Of a stretch of 62,225 nt of DNA, positions 1 through 8,381 are shown one piece after another. The stretch lies in contig JALHIE010000048.1 in the NCBI GenBank assembly GCA_022840285.1, forward strand, positions 1 through 62,225, written 5' to 3'. The translations under genes and the position numbers were made by a program. Origin of the DNA: Porphyromonadaceae bacterium (GTDB taxonomy: Bacteria > Bacteroidota > Bacteroidia > Bacteroidales > Dysgonomonadaceae). The number at the start of each line of letters is the position of its first letter. Positions within the stretch are counted from its first letter, which is position 1. The notes beneath the pieces are model-generated. The model saw only the letters and a list, made by a program, of their open reading frames with translations, searched no databases and had not been told where the DNA came from.

Positions 1-144
1 TTTTGTCTTGCATGTGTCGGGTGAATGTTTGTTTTTGTATAACACTTTAAAGATAAATACTTTACCTGACATATGCAACTTTTATTTGAGACTTTTAGGG
101 TTAATGTTTTTTGAAAAAATATAGTTAATCGATTTGTTAAAAAA

Positions 145-390
145 TTATTCGAAAAGATTTAATGTGTCGCAATACGCTAATTCGCCGGCAACGATAGCCT
201 CGACCTGTTCATCCGTGAAATCCCTGATCTTGTCTTTGCGGGCGTTTTTAATAACATAGTCCAAGAGCTCGTCTTCGTCAATCTCAATGTCCTTGTCGTC
301 ATCTTCGTCCAGAAAGCCCTTTTCTTCGTAAAACTCATATACCAAATCAACGATGTAGTTGATTTCGTCATCCGAAAATTCGTTTTGCAT
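145..390 (-). CDS. small acidic conserved hypothetical protein
   Basis: This is an 81-residue, strongly acidic protein with many Asp/Glu in two blocks (around residues 6-40) and no signal peptide, membrane segment or motif that I recognise. It resembles short acidic proteins found across Bacteroidales but I cannot name a function. The Met at 390 may not be the true start. The same frame stays open for 20 more codons (to 450), reading EYDEDESVKFIRKSLPEE, which is compositionally like the rest of the protein. Just upstream lies ATG TAA (456-451), so an ATG with a stop as codon 2 sits exactly where a start would be expected. One A-to-T change from ATG AAA would explain it. The gene is alone, facing left, and its 3' neighbour is outside the window. 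Confidence 0.6.
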   Translation of the reverse strand: MQNEFSDDEINYIVDLVYEFYEEKGFLDEDDDKDIEIDEDELLDYVIKNARKDKIRDFTDEQVEAIVAGELAYCDTLNLFE

Positions 391-599
391 TTCTTCAGGC
401 AGACTTTTCCGTATAAATTTTACGGATTCATCTTCATCGTACTCAATAATTTACATTTTGATTGAATCAACAGTATTATTTTTAATTTTCAACCTCAATC
501 TTAGAACAACTATCCAAAAAATAAGTTCAACAAGTCCTTGGGATTTTAGGGAAAACTTACACTGCAACCCAAAAAAGAAGAAAATAAAGAAGAAAAATG

Positions 600-607
600 T
601 ATTTTTG
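600..607 (+). promoter_or_regulatory. -7 box (TATTTTTG) of the DUF6261 gene
   Basis: TATTTTTG matches the Bacteroidota -7 consensus TAnnTTTG and lies 29 bp before the ATG at 637. No clear TTTG box is visible upstream, where the sequence is A-rich. Confidence 0.45.
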
Positions 608-636
608 TGAGGTATTCACTTAAAAAAATATAAACT

Positions 637-1383
637 ATGAATGTGACCCGGTTAAATGCAAAAAGGCTTACCCAAGAGGAACTGATTGAGTTCGTAAGGT
701 TATTGGTGGATTCGGCGAAGAATAGGCTGGAAATAAAAATTGAAGATCCGATAGCGCTAAAATATCTCGAAACGCTTGAAAAGGACGCGGCTGAACTTGA
801 AAGTGCCAACAAGGCAGTGTTGAGCGATGAAAAGAATAAATTGTTGCAAGAGTTAGACCGGCAAAGGGATAAAAGCCTGTTGATATTCAGGAGGCTGATG
901 CAGGTCCACGAGTTGAGTGACGACAATTCTCCCGAAGCTGTTGCCTTTGAAGAATTGAACGTTCTGTGGGTAAACAAATACGAAACCCTCCCGTACCTTA
1001 ACCTGGCTGTTGAGACTACCGGTATTGAAAATATGCTTTTCGATCTCTCCTCCGGCAAATATGCTGCTCATATTGAAACATTGAGTTTATCCGAAGCCAT
1101 AGAGCATATAAAAGTGGCCAACGATAAGTTCAGAATTATTTACAGTGAAATAGCGGAGCAACATTCATTAAAACCTGCGTATGATGTGCGCTCGGTCAGA
1201 ATAGAGCTGACAGAGACGGCCGTTCTCTATATGAATTACGTACAGGCGCTTGCCGAATCGTCCGTCAATAAAGAAATGGTAATTCTTCACAACGCAATTA
1301 AAGAAACATCGCAAGCCTATTTTAAACAAATTGCCCAAAGGCATTCCGGTTTGCCGATACCGGATGAAGAAGATTCGTTTTAA
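637..1383 (+). CDS. DUF6261 family protein
   Basis: This 248-residue soluble protein has no signal peptide or membrane segment. The sequence is mostly amphipathic helix, with Lys/Glu-rich stretches such as residues 45-85. The layout (N-terminal MNVTRLNAKRLTQEE, a central helical region, a C-terminal acidic tail PDEEDSF) fits the DUF6261 family, which is almost confined to Bacteroidota and often present in several copies. No catalytic motif is visible and the function is unknown. It is transcribed alone, from a -7 box at 600-607, and ends in a hairpin terminator shared with yidC on the opposite strand. The ATG at 637 is the first in frame after the promoter. Confidence 0.7.
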   Translation: MNVTRLNAKRLTQEELIEFVRLLVDSAKNRLEIKIEDPIALKYLETLEKDAAELESANKAVLSDEKNKLLQELDRQRDKSLLIFRRLMQVHELSDDNSPEAVAFEELNVLWVNKYETLPYLNLAVETTGIENMLFDLSSGKYAAHIETLSLSEAIEHIKVANDKFRIIYSEIAEQHSLKPAYDVRSVRIELTETAVLYMNYVQALAESSVNKEMVILHNAIKETSQAYFKQIAQRHSGLPIPDEEDSF

Positions 1384-1393
1384 AAGGAAGACA

Positions 1394-1419
1394 GCCCGAG
1401 AGAAAAGATTCTCCCGGGC
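1394..1419. terminator. bidirectional terminator between the DUF6261 gene and yidC
   Basis: GCCCGAGAGAA (1394-1404) and TTCTCCCGGGC (1409-1419) pair around a 4-base loop. The one imperfect pair is A-C on the plus strand but a G-U wobble on the minus strand, so the hairpin is stronger for yidC transcripts. T-rich sequence follows on both sides. Confidence 0.75.
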
Positions 1420-1455
1420 CGTTTTCTATCGTTGAAATTATTGAAAATTTTACGT

Positions 1456-3420
1456 TTACCTGCGGTAATTTTTCTTGGCCGCTTCTTTTGCCCTTTCGCG
1501 GGCTTGCTTTTCCTGCATTTTTTGAGCTTCAGCCAGCCGTGCCATAAAACCCGATTGTTTTTTGGGTTTCTTCTTGTTGGCTTCCAGCTGGGCAAGCAGT
1601 TTATCTTCGTTCAAAAACTGTTTGAACAGGAACGTAAACCCAATAGTGAACAACGTGGATAAGAAATAATAATAGTTCAAACCTGCGGGATAAGAATTCA
1701 GGAAAAAGAACATCATAACGGACATAAGGATGGGCATTGATTTCATCCCCGGCATTTGGGTCTGTCCGGTATCGGTGGCTGCCATGTTGTATTTGGTATA
1801 AAACACATTCACTACCGTCATCAATAAACAAAACAAGCTGATGTGGTTGCCGAGAAACTTTGAAATAAGCGGAATATCAACTTCCCACCTTATGATGGAG
1901 TCGAACGTGGAAAGGTCGTGTGCCCACAGAAAACTTTGCTGGCGCAACTCGATTGCCGAGGGGAAAAAGAAGAAGAAAGCGAGTAAAATAGGCATTTGGA
2001 GTAACATCGGGAAACATCCGCTCATCGGGCTTGCCCCGGCTTTGTTGTACAGTTCCATGGTGGCCTGTTGGCGCTTGAGCATCATTTCCTTATCCTGTCC
2101 GGGGTATTTGGCTTCAATTTCTTTGATCTGCGGCCGCAGTACCCGCATTTTTGCAGATGATTTAAACGACTTATACGTCAACGGAAGAATGATCAACTTG
2201 ATTAAAAGCGTCATTATGAGAATAATGATTCCCATTCCCCAATCGAATTTCAGGAAGTAATTAAATACGGGAATGGTGAAATATTTGTTGATCCAGCTTA
2301 ACCATTTGTATCCTAAATCTACCAGTTCTTCCAGATAAAGCTTTTGGCTGTTTTCCTTGATCGCTTTATCGTAGTTCTTCAGGGTGTAAAAATGGTTTGG
2401 ACCGAAATAGTAATTAAAGGATGCGGTGAGCTCGTCTTTTTTCGGGTCAGCGGTTACCGGAACCCAAGTTTCAGCCTTATAATCCTTAATGTGTTCGGTC
2501 GTACTGAGTGGCTGTGATGTAAGAATGGTGTTGCTGAAAGGTTTTTCAGCAATAATTATCGTACTGAAGAACTGATCTTTAAAAGCAACCCATTTTACCG
2601 GTTCGGTAAGTTCTTTCCGTTCGTTTTTGCTGTCGCTTAATTTCTGAACATCTTGCCCCAGGTACCTGTAGTTTAACCGTGCGAAACGGTTCTCAAACTG
2701 GCGTCCCTGCTCCTGCTGACGGATTTTTTGTTCCCAGTTGACGCGGAAATTAGTCAAGCTCTCCGGATGTAAACCGCTCTTCATTCCGGCTATCCGGATA
2801 TCAAAATCCAGCATGAATTCATTGTCGGAAAGTGTGTAGATCAAGTCAATGTGTTGTTCCGGAGAACTTTCCAGACGCATCACCACCGACTTCCCGTCTG
2901 CGGTTGATATTGGAGTAAACCATTGGTCCTCCGTGGATAAACGGATGCTGTTGCGGTTAAAGAGTTCCAGGTTAAAACGGGCTTCATCGCCCTCAAAAAG
3001 ATAAAGGCTGTCGCCGTTAAACTTCTTCTCGCCTTTGAGTTGTACTGAATGAATCCCGCCACCCAATGTAGTTAAAACCAATTTCAACTTATCATTTTCC
3101 AGGGTGACAAACGCTTCTTCAACGGCCTTTATTTCCGTTGTTGAATCGGCTGAAACACCAATTGAATCATGGGCAGCAGGTGTCCCGGTCGCGAAAAAAT
3201 CGGCAGCTTTGTTTTGTTGGTTGATTTCAGAAGTTTGCCGGGAACTATCTGTCGCCAATCGTTCCGCCTCCAATGCATCCTTTTGGTTTTGAACCTGCTG
3301 TATCGAATCTCGCAACCTTTGCTGCTCCGCTATCTGTTCCTGGCTGGGCCGGTTTAAAAATGTGAATGCAATAACGATTGCTCCAATCAGTAAAAAACCA
3401 ATAATTGTATTTTTATCCAT
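1456..3420 (-). CDS. yidC: membrane protein insertase YidC
   Basis: YidC inserts and folds inner-membrane proteins, alone or with SecYEG. I start it at 3420 because Bacteroidota YidC proteins begin MDKNTIIGFLLIGAIVI; the 16 codons further upstream have no such character. That gives 654 residues: an N-terminal membrane anchor (about 6-23), a Gln/Glu-rich linker, a large periplasmic domain (about 90-360) and the conserved 60-kDa inner-membrane-protein domain with five helices (about 370-610), including the stretch KSFKSSAKMRVLRPQIKEIE and the segment NSYPAGLNYYYF. It ends in a basic tail (KKPKKQ to KKNYRR) typical of ribosome-contacting YidC tails. The usual upstream neighbour in Bacteroidales, pyrG, is absent here. 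Transcription probably starts near 3622, leaving an unusually long leader. Confidence 0.95.
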   Translation of the reverse strand: MDKNTIIGFLLIGAIVIAFTFLNRPSQEQIAEQQRLRDSIQQVQNQKDALEAERLATDSSRQTSEINQQNKAADFFATGTPAAHDSIGVSADSTTEIKAVEEAFVTLENDKLKLVLTTLGGGIHSVQLKGEKKFNGDSLYLFEGDEARFNLELFNRNSIRLSTEDQWFTPISTADGKSVVMRLESSPEQHIDLIYTLSDNEFMLDFDIRIAGMKSGLHPESLTNFRVNWEQKIRQQEQGRQFENRFARLNYRYLGQDVQKLSDSKNERKELTEPVKWVAFKDQFFSTIIIAEKPFSNTILTSQPLSTTEHIKDYKAETWVPVTADPKKDELTASFNYYFGPNHFYTLKNYDKAIKENSQKLYLEELVDLGYKWLSWINKYFTIPVFNYFLKFDWGMGIIILIMTLLIKLIILPLTYKSFKSSAKMRVLRPQIKEIEAKYPGQDKEMMLKRQQATMELYNKAGASPMSGCFPMLLQMPILLAFFFFFPSAIELRQQSFLWAHDLSTFDSIIRWEVDIPLISKFLGNHISLFCLLMTVVNVFYTKYNMAATDTGQTQMPGMKSMPILMSVMMFFFLNSYPAGLNYYYFLSTLFTIGFTFLFKQFLNEDKLLAQLEANKKKPKKQSGFMARLAEAQKMQEKQARERAKEAAKKNYRR

Positions 3421-3625
3421 TCTTACACAATAAAAGAGAGCGAACCGAATCACTCTCGCAATTTTCAAAAATAATTATCTTTTTTTAATCGAAACCAACA
3501 TTTTCGTTGAACAAACCAAACAGAAACCAGGTTTGCCTGGATTATGTCGCTGCGAGAATTGACAATCGAGGAGCGTAGGCGACTCAAAATGTCCGACTTT
3601 ATCGAACTCATTTTTCTCGAAGCCA
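3421..3625 (-). other. long yidC leader of unknown content
   Basis: If the TACCTTTG box at 3633-3626 drives yidC, about 200 nt of untranslated RNA precede it. The stretch holds a perfect small hairpin, CCAGG/CCTGG (3527-3531 and 3536-3540), a GTCGC/GCGAC pair near 3545-3583, and one short open frame listed separately. I recognise no known riboswitch or leader RNA. From 3634 to 3759 I see only AT-rich intergenic sequence. Confidence 0.35.
3465..3611 (-). CDS. possible 48-residue leader ORF upstream of yidC
   Basis: An ATG at 3611, 15 bases after the -7 box, opens a 48-codon frame beginning MSSIKSDILSRLRSSIVNS and ending in TGA at 3467-3465. The first 23 residues look like an ordinary amphipathic coding start; the second half (VSVWFVQRKCWFRLKK) looks less natural. 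It could be a small protein, a regulatory leader peptide, the decayed 5' end of a lost gene, or chance. I have no family match. Confidence 0.2.
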   Translation of the reverse strand: MSSIKSDILSRLRSSIVNSRSDIIQANLVSVWFVQRKCWFRLKKDNYF

Positions 3626-3633
3626 CAAAGGTA
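3626..3633 (-). promoter_or_regulatory. -7 box (TACCTTTG), probable yidC promoter
   Basis: The minus strand reads TACCTTTG at 3633-3626, a perfect TAnnTTTG match. No good TTTG box sits 19-22 bp upstream, so the promoter may be helped by an activator or by the A/T-rich flank. Confidence 0.45.
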
Positions 3634-3759
3634 CAAAAAAAAGTAAAACGAAGAACAGATAACCTGTTTTTTAGCGAATCAGTTATTTGTTACCGACGGG
3701 ACAGAATATATTTCATAATTACTGAAATAATTGTTTTTCCGTATCATATTAAAATTATA

Positions 3760-3791
3760 TTTGCCAATAACGCAATACTTTTGTAGTTTTG
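3760..3791 (+). promoter_or_regulatory. promoter of the XRE-cupin / acyl-CoA ligase operon
   Basis: TTTG (3760-3763) and TAGTTTTG (3784-3791) are separated by 20 bp, the usual Bacteroidota spacing. Transcription would start near 3795, which rules out the TTG at 3789 as a start codon and supports the ATG at 3822. A second TAnnTTTG match (3776-3783) lacks a properly spaced partner. Confidence 0.65.
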
Positions 3792-3821
3792 TGCCCGGGA
3801 ATAAAAATATTTACGAAATCT

Positions 3822-4388
3822 ATGAATCCTGTTACAGAGAAAATAAAAATGGTGTGTGCCGGTAAAAATATTCCGGCGGAGGAGTTGGCGGCGAACGCAG
3901 GTTTGACTGTGGAGCAGATTGAACTTATTTTCAACAGTGAAAAAGTACCTTCACTCTCATCGCTTATCAAAATTTCCAGGGCGTTGGGCGTTCGATTGGG
4001 AACTTTTCTAGACGATAACGAAAATATGGGTCCTGTTGTCAATAAAAACTCCAGGCAATCGCCTCCGGTTACTTTTACCAGTCATTTAACCAACGACAAT
4101 TCGCACATCGATTTTTTTTCCCTAGCGGCGAGCAAATCGGGAAGGCATATGGAACCGTTCCTTATTGACATAAAACCTTCCGGTTCGTCCAAAATGGCCA
4201 CTTCATCACACGAGGGAGAAGAGTTCCTGTACGTTTTAAAAGGATCGATAACCGTTTTGTATGGATTGAACAAATTTATTTTGAATACCGGTGAGAGCAT
4301 TTACTATGACTCTGTTGTAGAGCATTTGGTAACCTCTGCAAACGATGATCCTGCTCAGGTGCTCGCCGTAGTATATACCCCTAATTAA
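3822..4388 (+). CDS. XRE-family transcriptional regulator with C-terminal cupin
   Basis: This 188-residue protein has an N-terminal helix-turn-helix of the XRE/Cro type (about residues 5-65, including the helix pair around LAANAGLTVEQIELIF and PSLSSLIKISRALGV) and a C-terminal cupin-2 barrel (about 110-185, with GEEFLYVLKGSITVLYG and a terminal VEHLVTSANDDPAQVLAVV strand). In this family the cupin senses a small ligand and tunes DNA binding. It sits 10 bp before the acyl-CoA ligase gene on the same strand. By inference it senses a fatty acid or other organic acid and controls itself and the ligase. The ATG at 3822 is chosen because the predicted transcript starts near 3795. Confidence 0.85.
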   Translation: MNPVTEKIKMVCAGKNIPAEELAANAGLTVEQIELIFNSEKVPSLSSLIKISRALGVRLGTFLDDNENMGPVVNKNSRQSPPVTFTSHLTNDNSHIDFFSLAASKSGRHMEPFLIDIKPSGSSKMATSSHEGEEFLYVLKGSITVLYGLNKFILNTGESIYYDSVVEHLVTSANDDPAQVLAVVYTPN

Positions 4389-4398
4389 TCCACTTTCT

Positions 4399-6048
4399 AT
4401 GCAGCTTTTTGAGAAAACCCTGGGTGATTGGCTTGAGTATTGGGCTGAGAAAACTCCTGATAAAGAGTATATTGTTTACTCCGATCGAAACCTTCGCTTC
4501 ACCTGGAAGTCTTTCGACGAACGGGTGAACAACATGGCCAACGGGCTGTTGTCGATTGGAGTAACCCGCGGAACAAATGTGGGTATTTGGGCACAAAACG
4601 TTCCGGATTGGTTGACTGTGCTTTATGCCACGGCAAAAATAGGCGCTGTAGCTGTTACCGTAAACACCAACTACAAAACCGAAGAACTGGCTTTTGTGCT
4701 GAAAAATGCGGATATGCACACGCTGTGCCTTACCGAAGGAATACCCGGTAGCGATTATATCGATATGATTTACGAACTTTTGCCGGAATTGAGAACCACA
4801 CAACGTGGAAAGCTCAAAAGCGATTATTTTCCCGCGATCAGGAATGTGGTCTATATCGGACAGGAAAAATTCCGCGGGATGTACAATACGGCCGAGCTTC
4901 TTTTAGTGGGAGCCTGCCGGCCCAAGGATGAGTTCCGTGCGCTCCGGGAGCAGACCGGTTGTCACGATATTGTGAATATGCAGTACACATCGGGAACAAC
5001 CGGGTTTCCAAAAGGTGTGATGCTCAGTCACCACAACATTACCAACAATGGTTATTTAACGGGTGTTCACATGAAATTCACACCCGATGACAAGTGTTGT
5101 ATCTGCGTACCGTTGTTTCATTGTTTCGGCGTCGTGCTGGCTACCATGTGCTGCCTTACCCACGGGAGTACACAGGTAATGGTGGAGAGGTTTGATCCGT
5201 TATTGGTTCTGGCATCCATTCACAAGGAACGTTGCACTGTCTTGCACGGTGTTCCCACCATGTTTATCGCAGAATTGAATCATCCCATGTTTCCGTTATT
5301 CGACATGAGTTCGTTGCGCACGGGAATAATGGCTGGTTCTCTTTGTCCGGTGGAGCTGATGAAGCAGGTAAACGAAAAGATGTTTATGGACATTACCAGT
5401 GTATACGGACTTACAGAGACCTCACCGGGAATGACGCAAACCCACGTTGATGATCTTTTCGGGGTACGTTGCACAACTGTAGGACGTGCCTATGAGTTTA
5501 CCGATGTTAAGGTCCTTGATCCGGCCACGGGAAGAGAATGTCCTGTAGGAGTAGAAGGCGAGATGTGCTGCCGTGGTTATAACGTGATGAAAGGTTATTA
5601 CAAAAATCCGGAAGCGACCGCTCAGGTAATTGATGCCAACGGATACCTGCACTCGGGCGATCTGGGTATGAAAGACGAGAAGGGCAACTATCGCATTACG
5701 GGACGGATCAAAGACATGATTATCCGGGGCGGGGAGAACATTTCCCCCAAGGAAGTGGAGGATTTTCTCTATAAAATGCCCGAAGTCAGGGACGTGCAGG
5801 TGGTAGCGGTGGCTTCACCCAGGTACGGGGAAGACGTAGGGGCTTTCATTATTCTTAAAGAGGGAAAAGAGTTGACACGTGAAGACGTCCGCTATTTTTG
5901 CAAGGACCACATTGCCCGGTACAAAATTCCGAGATACGTGTTCTTTATCAGTCAATTTCCAATGACAGGTAGCGGTAAAATACAGAAATTCCGTCTGCGT
6001 CAAATGGCATTGGAGATGTGCGAAGCACAAGGGATTGAAGTAATTTAA
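4399..6048 (+). CDS. AMP-forming acyl-CoA synthetase (fatty-acid--CoA ligase family)
   Basis: The 549-residue protein is a full-length ANL-superfamily adenylating enzyme. It activates a carboxylic acid with ATP to an acyl-AMP and passes it to CoA. Visible motifs: the P-loop-like YTSGTTGFPKG near residues 196-206, YGLTETSP near 335, LHSGDLG near 415, the hinge GRIKDMIIRGGENISP near 434-449, and the catalytic lysine in SGKIQK near 527. The sequence is closest by eye to the FadD3/FadK-like group acting on medium-chain or branched acids, but chain length cannot be read from sequence. It lies directly behind the XRE-cupin regulator. Its stop is 5 bp from the convergent S41 peptidase gene. Confidence 0.92.
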   Translation: MQLFEKTLGDWLEYWAEKTPDKEYIVYSDRNLRFTWKSFDERVNNMANGLLSIGVTRGTNVGIWAQNVPDWLTVLYATAKIGAVAVTVNTNYKTEELAFVLKNADMHTLCLTEGIPGSDYIDMIYELLPELRTTQRGKLKSDYFPAIRNVVYIGQEKFRGMYNTAELLLVGACRPKDEFRALREQTGCHDIVNMQYTSGTTGFPKGVMLSHHNITNNGYLTGVHMKFTPDDKCCICVPLFHCFGVVLATMCCLTHGSTQVMVERFDPLLVLASIHKERCTVLHGVPTMFIAELNHPMFPLFDMSSLRTGIMAGSLCPVELMKQVNEKMFMDITSVYGLTETSPGMTQTHVDDLFGVRCTTVGRAYEFTDVKVLDPATGRECPVGVEGEMCCRGYNVMKGYYKNPEATAQVIDANGYLHSGDLGMKDEKGNYRITGRIKDMIIRGGENISPKEVEDFLYKMPEVRDVQVVAVASPRYGEDVGAFIILKEGKELTREDVRYFCKDHIARYKIPRYVFFISQFPMTGSGKIQKFRLRQMALEMCEAQGIEVI

Positions 6049-6053
6049 GATGG

Positions 6054-7070
6054 TCACCGGCTTGCCGAATGGATCAGGTCCCTGGCTTTCTCGATAATGG
6101 TATCTTTTCCTTTTGATTTATCACTTTCTGCCATGGAAACGTACATATCGGGCTCGATTCCGAATTCGATGTGTCCCTTGTTGATGTCGTACATGGGCGA
6201 TGCCGAAAATCGAATTGACCAGCCATTCGGCAGTTCCGACGAGAAAGGTAATCCGCTTCCGCCACCGGTTTTGTCTCCGATAATTGTAGCATTTGGGGCA
6301 TGTTTCATGACGTTTACGAAGTCGTTTGTGGCGCTGTAGCAACTTCTGTTGGTCAGGACAACCACCGGCTTCTGGTACCTGATCTTGTCGTGGCTACTCA
6401 CGTATTTGGGATAAAAATCGGAAAAGTCGGAATGCCCTTTGCCAATCTTGTGGGAAATGTATCCGACGAGTGTCTTTTCGTTGAAAAATCGCGAAGCAAT
6501 CCGTTCTACGTTGGTTAAACTTCCCCCCCCGTTATTGCGAACATCGATGATAATTCCACTGCAAACAGACATTTGACTTAATATTTGCGACATATTTGCG
6601 TCACCGATATCGCGTGAAAAACTGCCGTAATAAACATAACCGACATTGTCGTCCAAAACTTTATAATACATTCCACCGGCAATGGAGAAATCTCGATCCA
6701 GGTACTTTTTTTGAATGTTCGGATCGAAGTTCAACGGGAAATCCTCAGTCCAGCTCCAATAGCGGGACATATCGTGTGAGGCGATCAGGTTTACATGTCC
6801 GTCTTTCAGTTCCGAAAGCATTTCTCCCATCAGGTTGAAAAGGGCGTAGTTTCCCATATCACTTTTCACCCTTGCACCGTACTTTTTATATACGGCATCC
6901 CAATCGATCTCCTTGTATTCAAAAAAACAATAATTCTCGTCGAGAATCTTCCAAAGCGCATCAAAATTGCCTCGCGGATCGTTATCGAAACGCATGTTGT
7001 CTTCACATCCTGTAACGAGGGAAAGTGAAAAGAGCAAAATCAGCAGGTGTTTTATTTTTCCGAATATCAT
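6054..7070 (-). CDS. S41 family peptidase lipoprotein
   Basis: I start this 338-residue protein at 7070, giving a lipoprotein signal ending in the lipobox SLVTGC with Cys22. The C-terminal half is the tail-specific protease fold: GIIIDVRNNGGGS (about 172-184) and TNRSCYSATNDF (240-251), where Ser246 is the likely nucleophile, followed by IGDKTGGGSG (264-273). There is no obvious PDZ domain; the first 130 residues are a helical N-terminal domain with LKDGHVNL. In Bacteroidales such proteins are periplasm-facing lipoproteins thought to act on cell-surface or secreted substrates; the substrate is unknown. The start lies 4 bp after the GH25 stop, so it is the last gene of the transketolase operon. 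Confidence 0.85.
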   Translation of the reverse strand: MIFGKIKHLLILLFSLSLVTGCEDNMRFDNDPRGNFDALWKILDENYCFFEYKEIDWDAVYKKYGARVKSDMGNYALFNLMGEMLSELKDGHVNLIASHDMSRYWSWTEDFPLNFDPNIQKKYLDRDFSIAGGMYYKVLDDNVGYVYYGSFSRDIGDANMSQILSQMSVCSGIIIDVRNNGGGSLTNVERIASRFFNEKTLVGYISHKIGKGHSDFSDFYPKYVSSHDKIRYQKPVVVLTNRSCYSATNDFVNVMKHAPNATIIGDKTGGGSGLPFSSELPNGWSIRFSASPMYDINKGHIEFGIEPDMYVSMAESDKSKGKDTIIEKARDLIHSASR

Positions 7071-7074
7071 CGCG

Positions 7075-7878
7075 CTAAGGTAATAACAATTTTTTAAAGT
7101 CGTCAAAGGAATTGCGGTAATAATTCAAGTCAATATCGTCTACAACACCGGCAATTTTTCCTTTATGTGAAAACTGCCAGATTACCCAATTTTTGTAAAC
7201 ATTCCCCGGTTCATTGTGCAAATCGCATATCCACAAGGGATTATCAGTAAAGTTATCCTCGATGTACATTTTGTAACATTCCTTATTGGTATAAATTACC
7301 GGACGTTTACCGTACTGCTTAAACAGAGCCGATTCGAGGTTTCTGAGCTCCTTTATCATTCTCGCGTACGACTCCTTATCGCTGCACGTCCGATTGATGG
7401 TTGAATGTTCGACATCTATGGCCGGAATCATATCGCCCGGATTTAGGATTGAATTTCGTATAAAATGGTCTGCCTGTTTTTTACCGTCCCGTCCAAAGGT
7501 GTAAAAATGGTAGGAGCCTACTTTTAAGCCGGCATCTTTGGCTACTTTATAATTTTTTTGATAATCCCTGTCCTTGTGTTTCGACCCTTCTGTTGATTTC
7601 AGAAAAACGAACGTAATATTTTCTTCCCGGAGTTGATGCCAGTTGATGTAAGAATTGTGATGCGATACGTCTACTCCGCGCACCAGGTATTTTTTGGAGA
7701 ACTGCGGATGATCAAATGATTGAAATATCTCTTCCGTTGAACACCGGATAAAGCGGTAGACGCCAACGGCAAAAAGGGTAGTCAGCGAAAAGACAATAAG
7801 CCAGACAACGCGTTGTCCTTTTTTGTTCAGTTTCCGTCGTTTCCTGCGGCCGGATACAGCACCTCTCCTTTTTGTCAT
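7075..7878 (-). CDS. membrane-anchored GH25 lysozyme-like muramidase
   Basis: The 267-residue protein has a very basic N-terminus (TKRRGAVSGRRKRRKL), one membrane anchor (about 22-43), and a glycoside hydrolase family 25 barrel. Catalytic-site features are visible: GVDVSHHN with Asp70, STEG with Glu97, and the DxE pair in PAIDVEH (Asp155, Glu157). GH25 enzymes cleave the MurNAc-GlcNAc bond of peptidoglycan by retaining chemistry. The anchor would put the domain in the periplasm, so a role in wall turnover is inferred. It follows rpiB by 25 bp and precedes the S41 peptidase by 4 bp. Confidence 0.9.
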   Translation of the reverse strand: MTKRRGAVSGRRKRRKLNKKGQRVVWLIVFSLTTLFAVGVYRFIRCSTEEIFQSFDHPQFSKKYLVRGVDVSHHNSYINWHQLREENITFVFLKSTEGSKHKDRDYQKNYKVAKDAGLKVGSYHFYTFGRDGKKQADHFIRNSILNPGDMIPAIDVEHSTINRTCSDKESYARMIKELRNLESALFKQYGKRPVIYTNKECYKMYIEDNFTDNPLWICDLHNEPGNVYKNWVIWQFSHKGKIAGVVDDIDLNYYRNSFDDFKKLLLP

Positions 7879-7903
7879 TGGTGTTTACATGCAGCAAACT
7901 CTC

Positions 7904-8359
7904 TCATCCGCAGGGAATCTTGTTGACTCTTCTCTCGTGACGTCCTCCCTCAAAAGGCGTATTAAGGAAAGTAACCAGGATTTCGTAAATCTCTTCCTCG
8001 TTCAGCAGCCTGCCCGGCAAGGCCAGCACATTGGCATTGTTGTGAGCGCGTGCCAGATAAGCAACTTCCTTATTCCAGCACAGGGCGGAGCGGATGTTCT
8101 GATGTTTATTCATCGTCATATTTATGCCGTTTCCCGATCCACATACAGCAATTCCCGGATAACATTCTCCTTCCTCAACAGCACTTGCCAGGGGGTGTGC
8201 AAAATCGGCATAATCTGAACTCTCATCGGAATAGGCCCCAAAATCCCTGAAAGGAATTCCCTTTTCCGTCAACAGCTTGATGACAATTTGCTTGGCCGCA
8301 AAACCGGCATGGTCAGAAGCTAATCCAATGGGTTTCTCGGTTTTGTCGAATAAAGACAT
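7904..8359 (-). CDS. rpiB: ribose-5-phosphate isomerase B
   Basis: This 151-residue RpiB/LacA-family isomerase interconverts ribose-5-phosphate and ribulose-5-phosphate in the non-oxidative pentose phosphate pathway. Family motifs are intact: ASDHAGF (14-20), the active-site Cys73 in VCGSGNGINMTMNK, and the ARAHNNANVLALPGR segment. It lies 22 bp behind the transketolase gene, a natural pairing because both enzymes act on pentose phosphates. The length is normal. Confidence 0.95.
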   Translation of the reverse strand: MSLFDKTEKPIGLASDHAGFAAKQIVIKLLTEKGIPFRDFGAYSDESSDYADFAHPLASAVEEGECYPGIAVCGSGNGINMTMNKHQNIRSALCWNKEVAYLARAHNNANVLALPGRLLNEEEIYEILVTFLNTPFEGGRHERRVNKIPCG

Positions 8360-8381
8360 TTAGTTTGAATTTTTAAACTTG

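Noticed and set aside
1..144. Possible gene or RNA at the left edge
   Set aside because: Only AT-rich sequence is seen, without an open frame, hairpin or promoter box that I trust.
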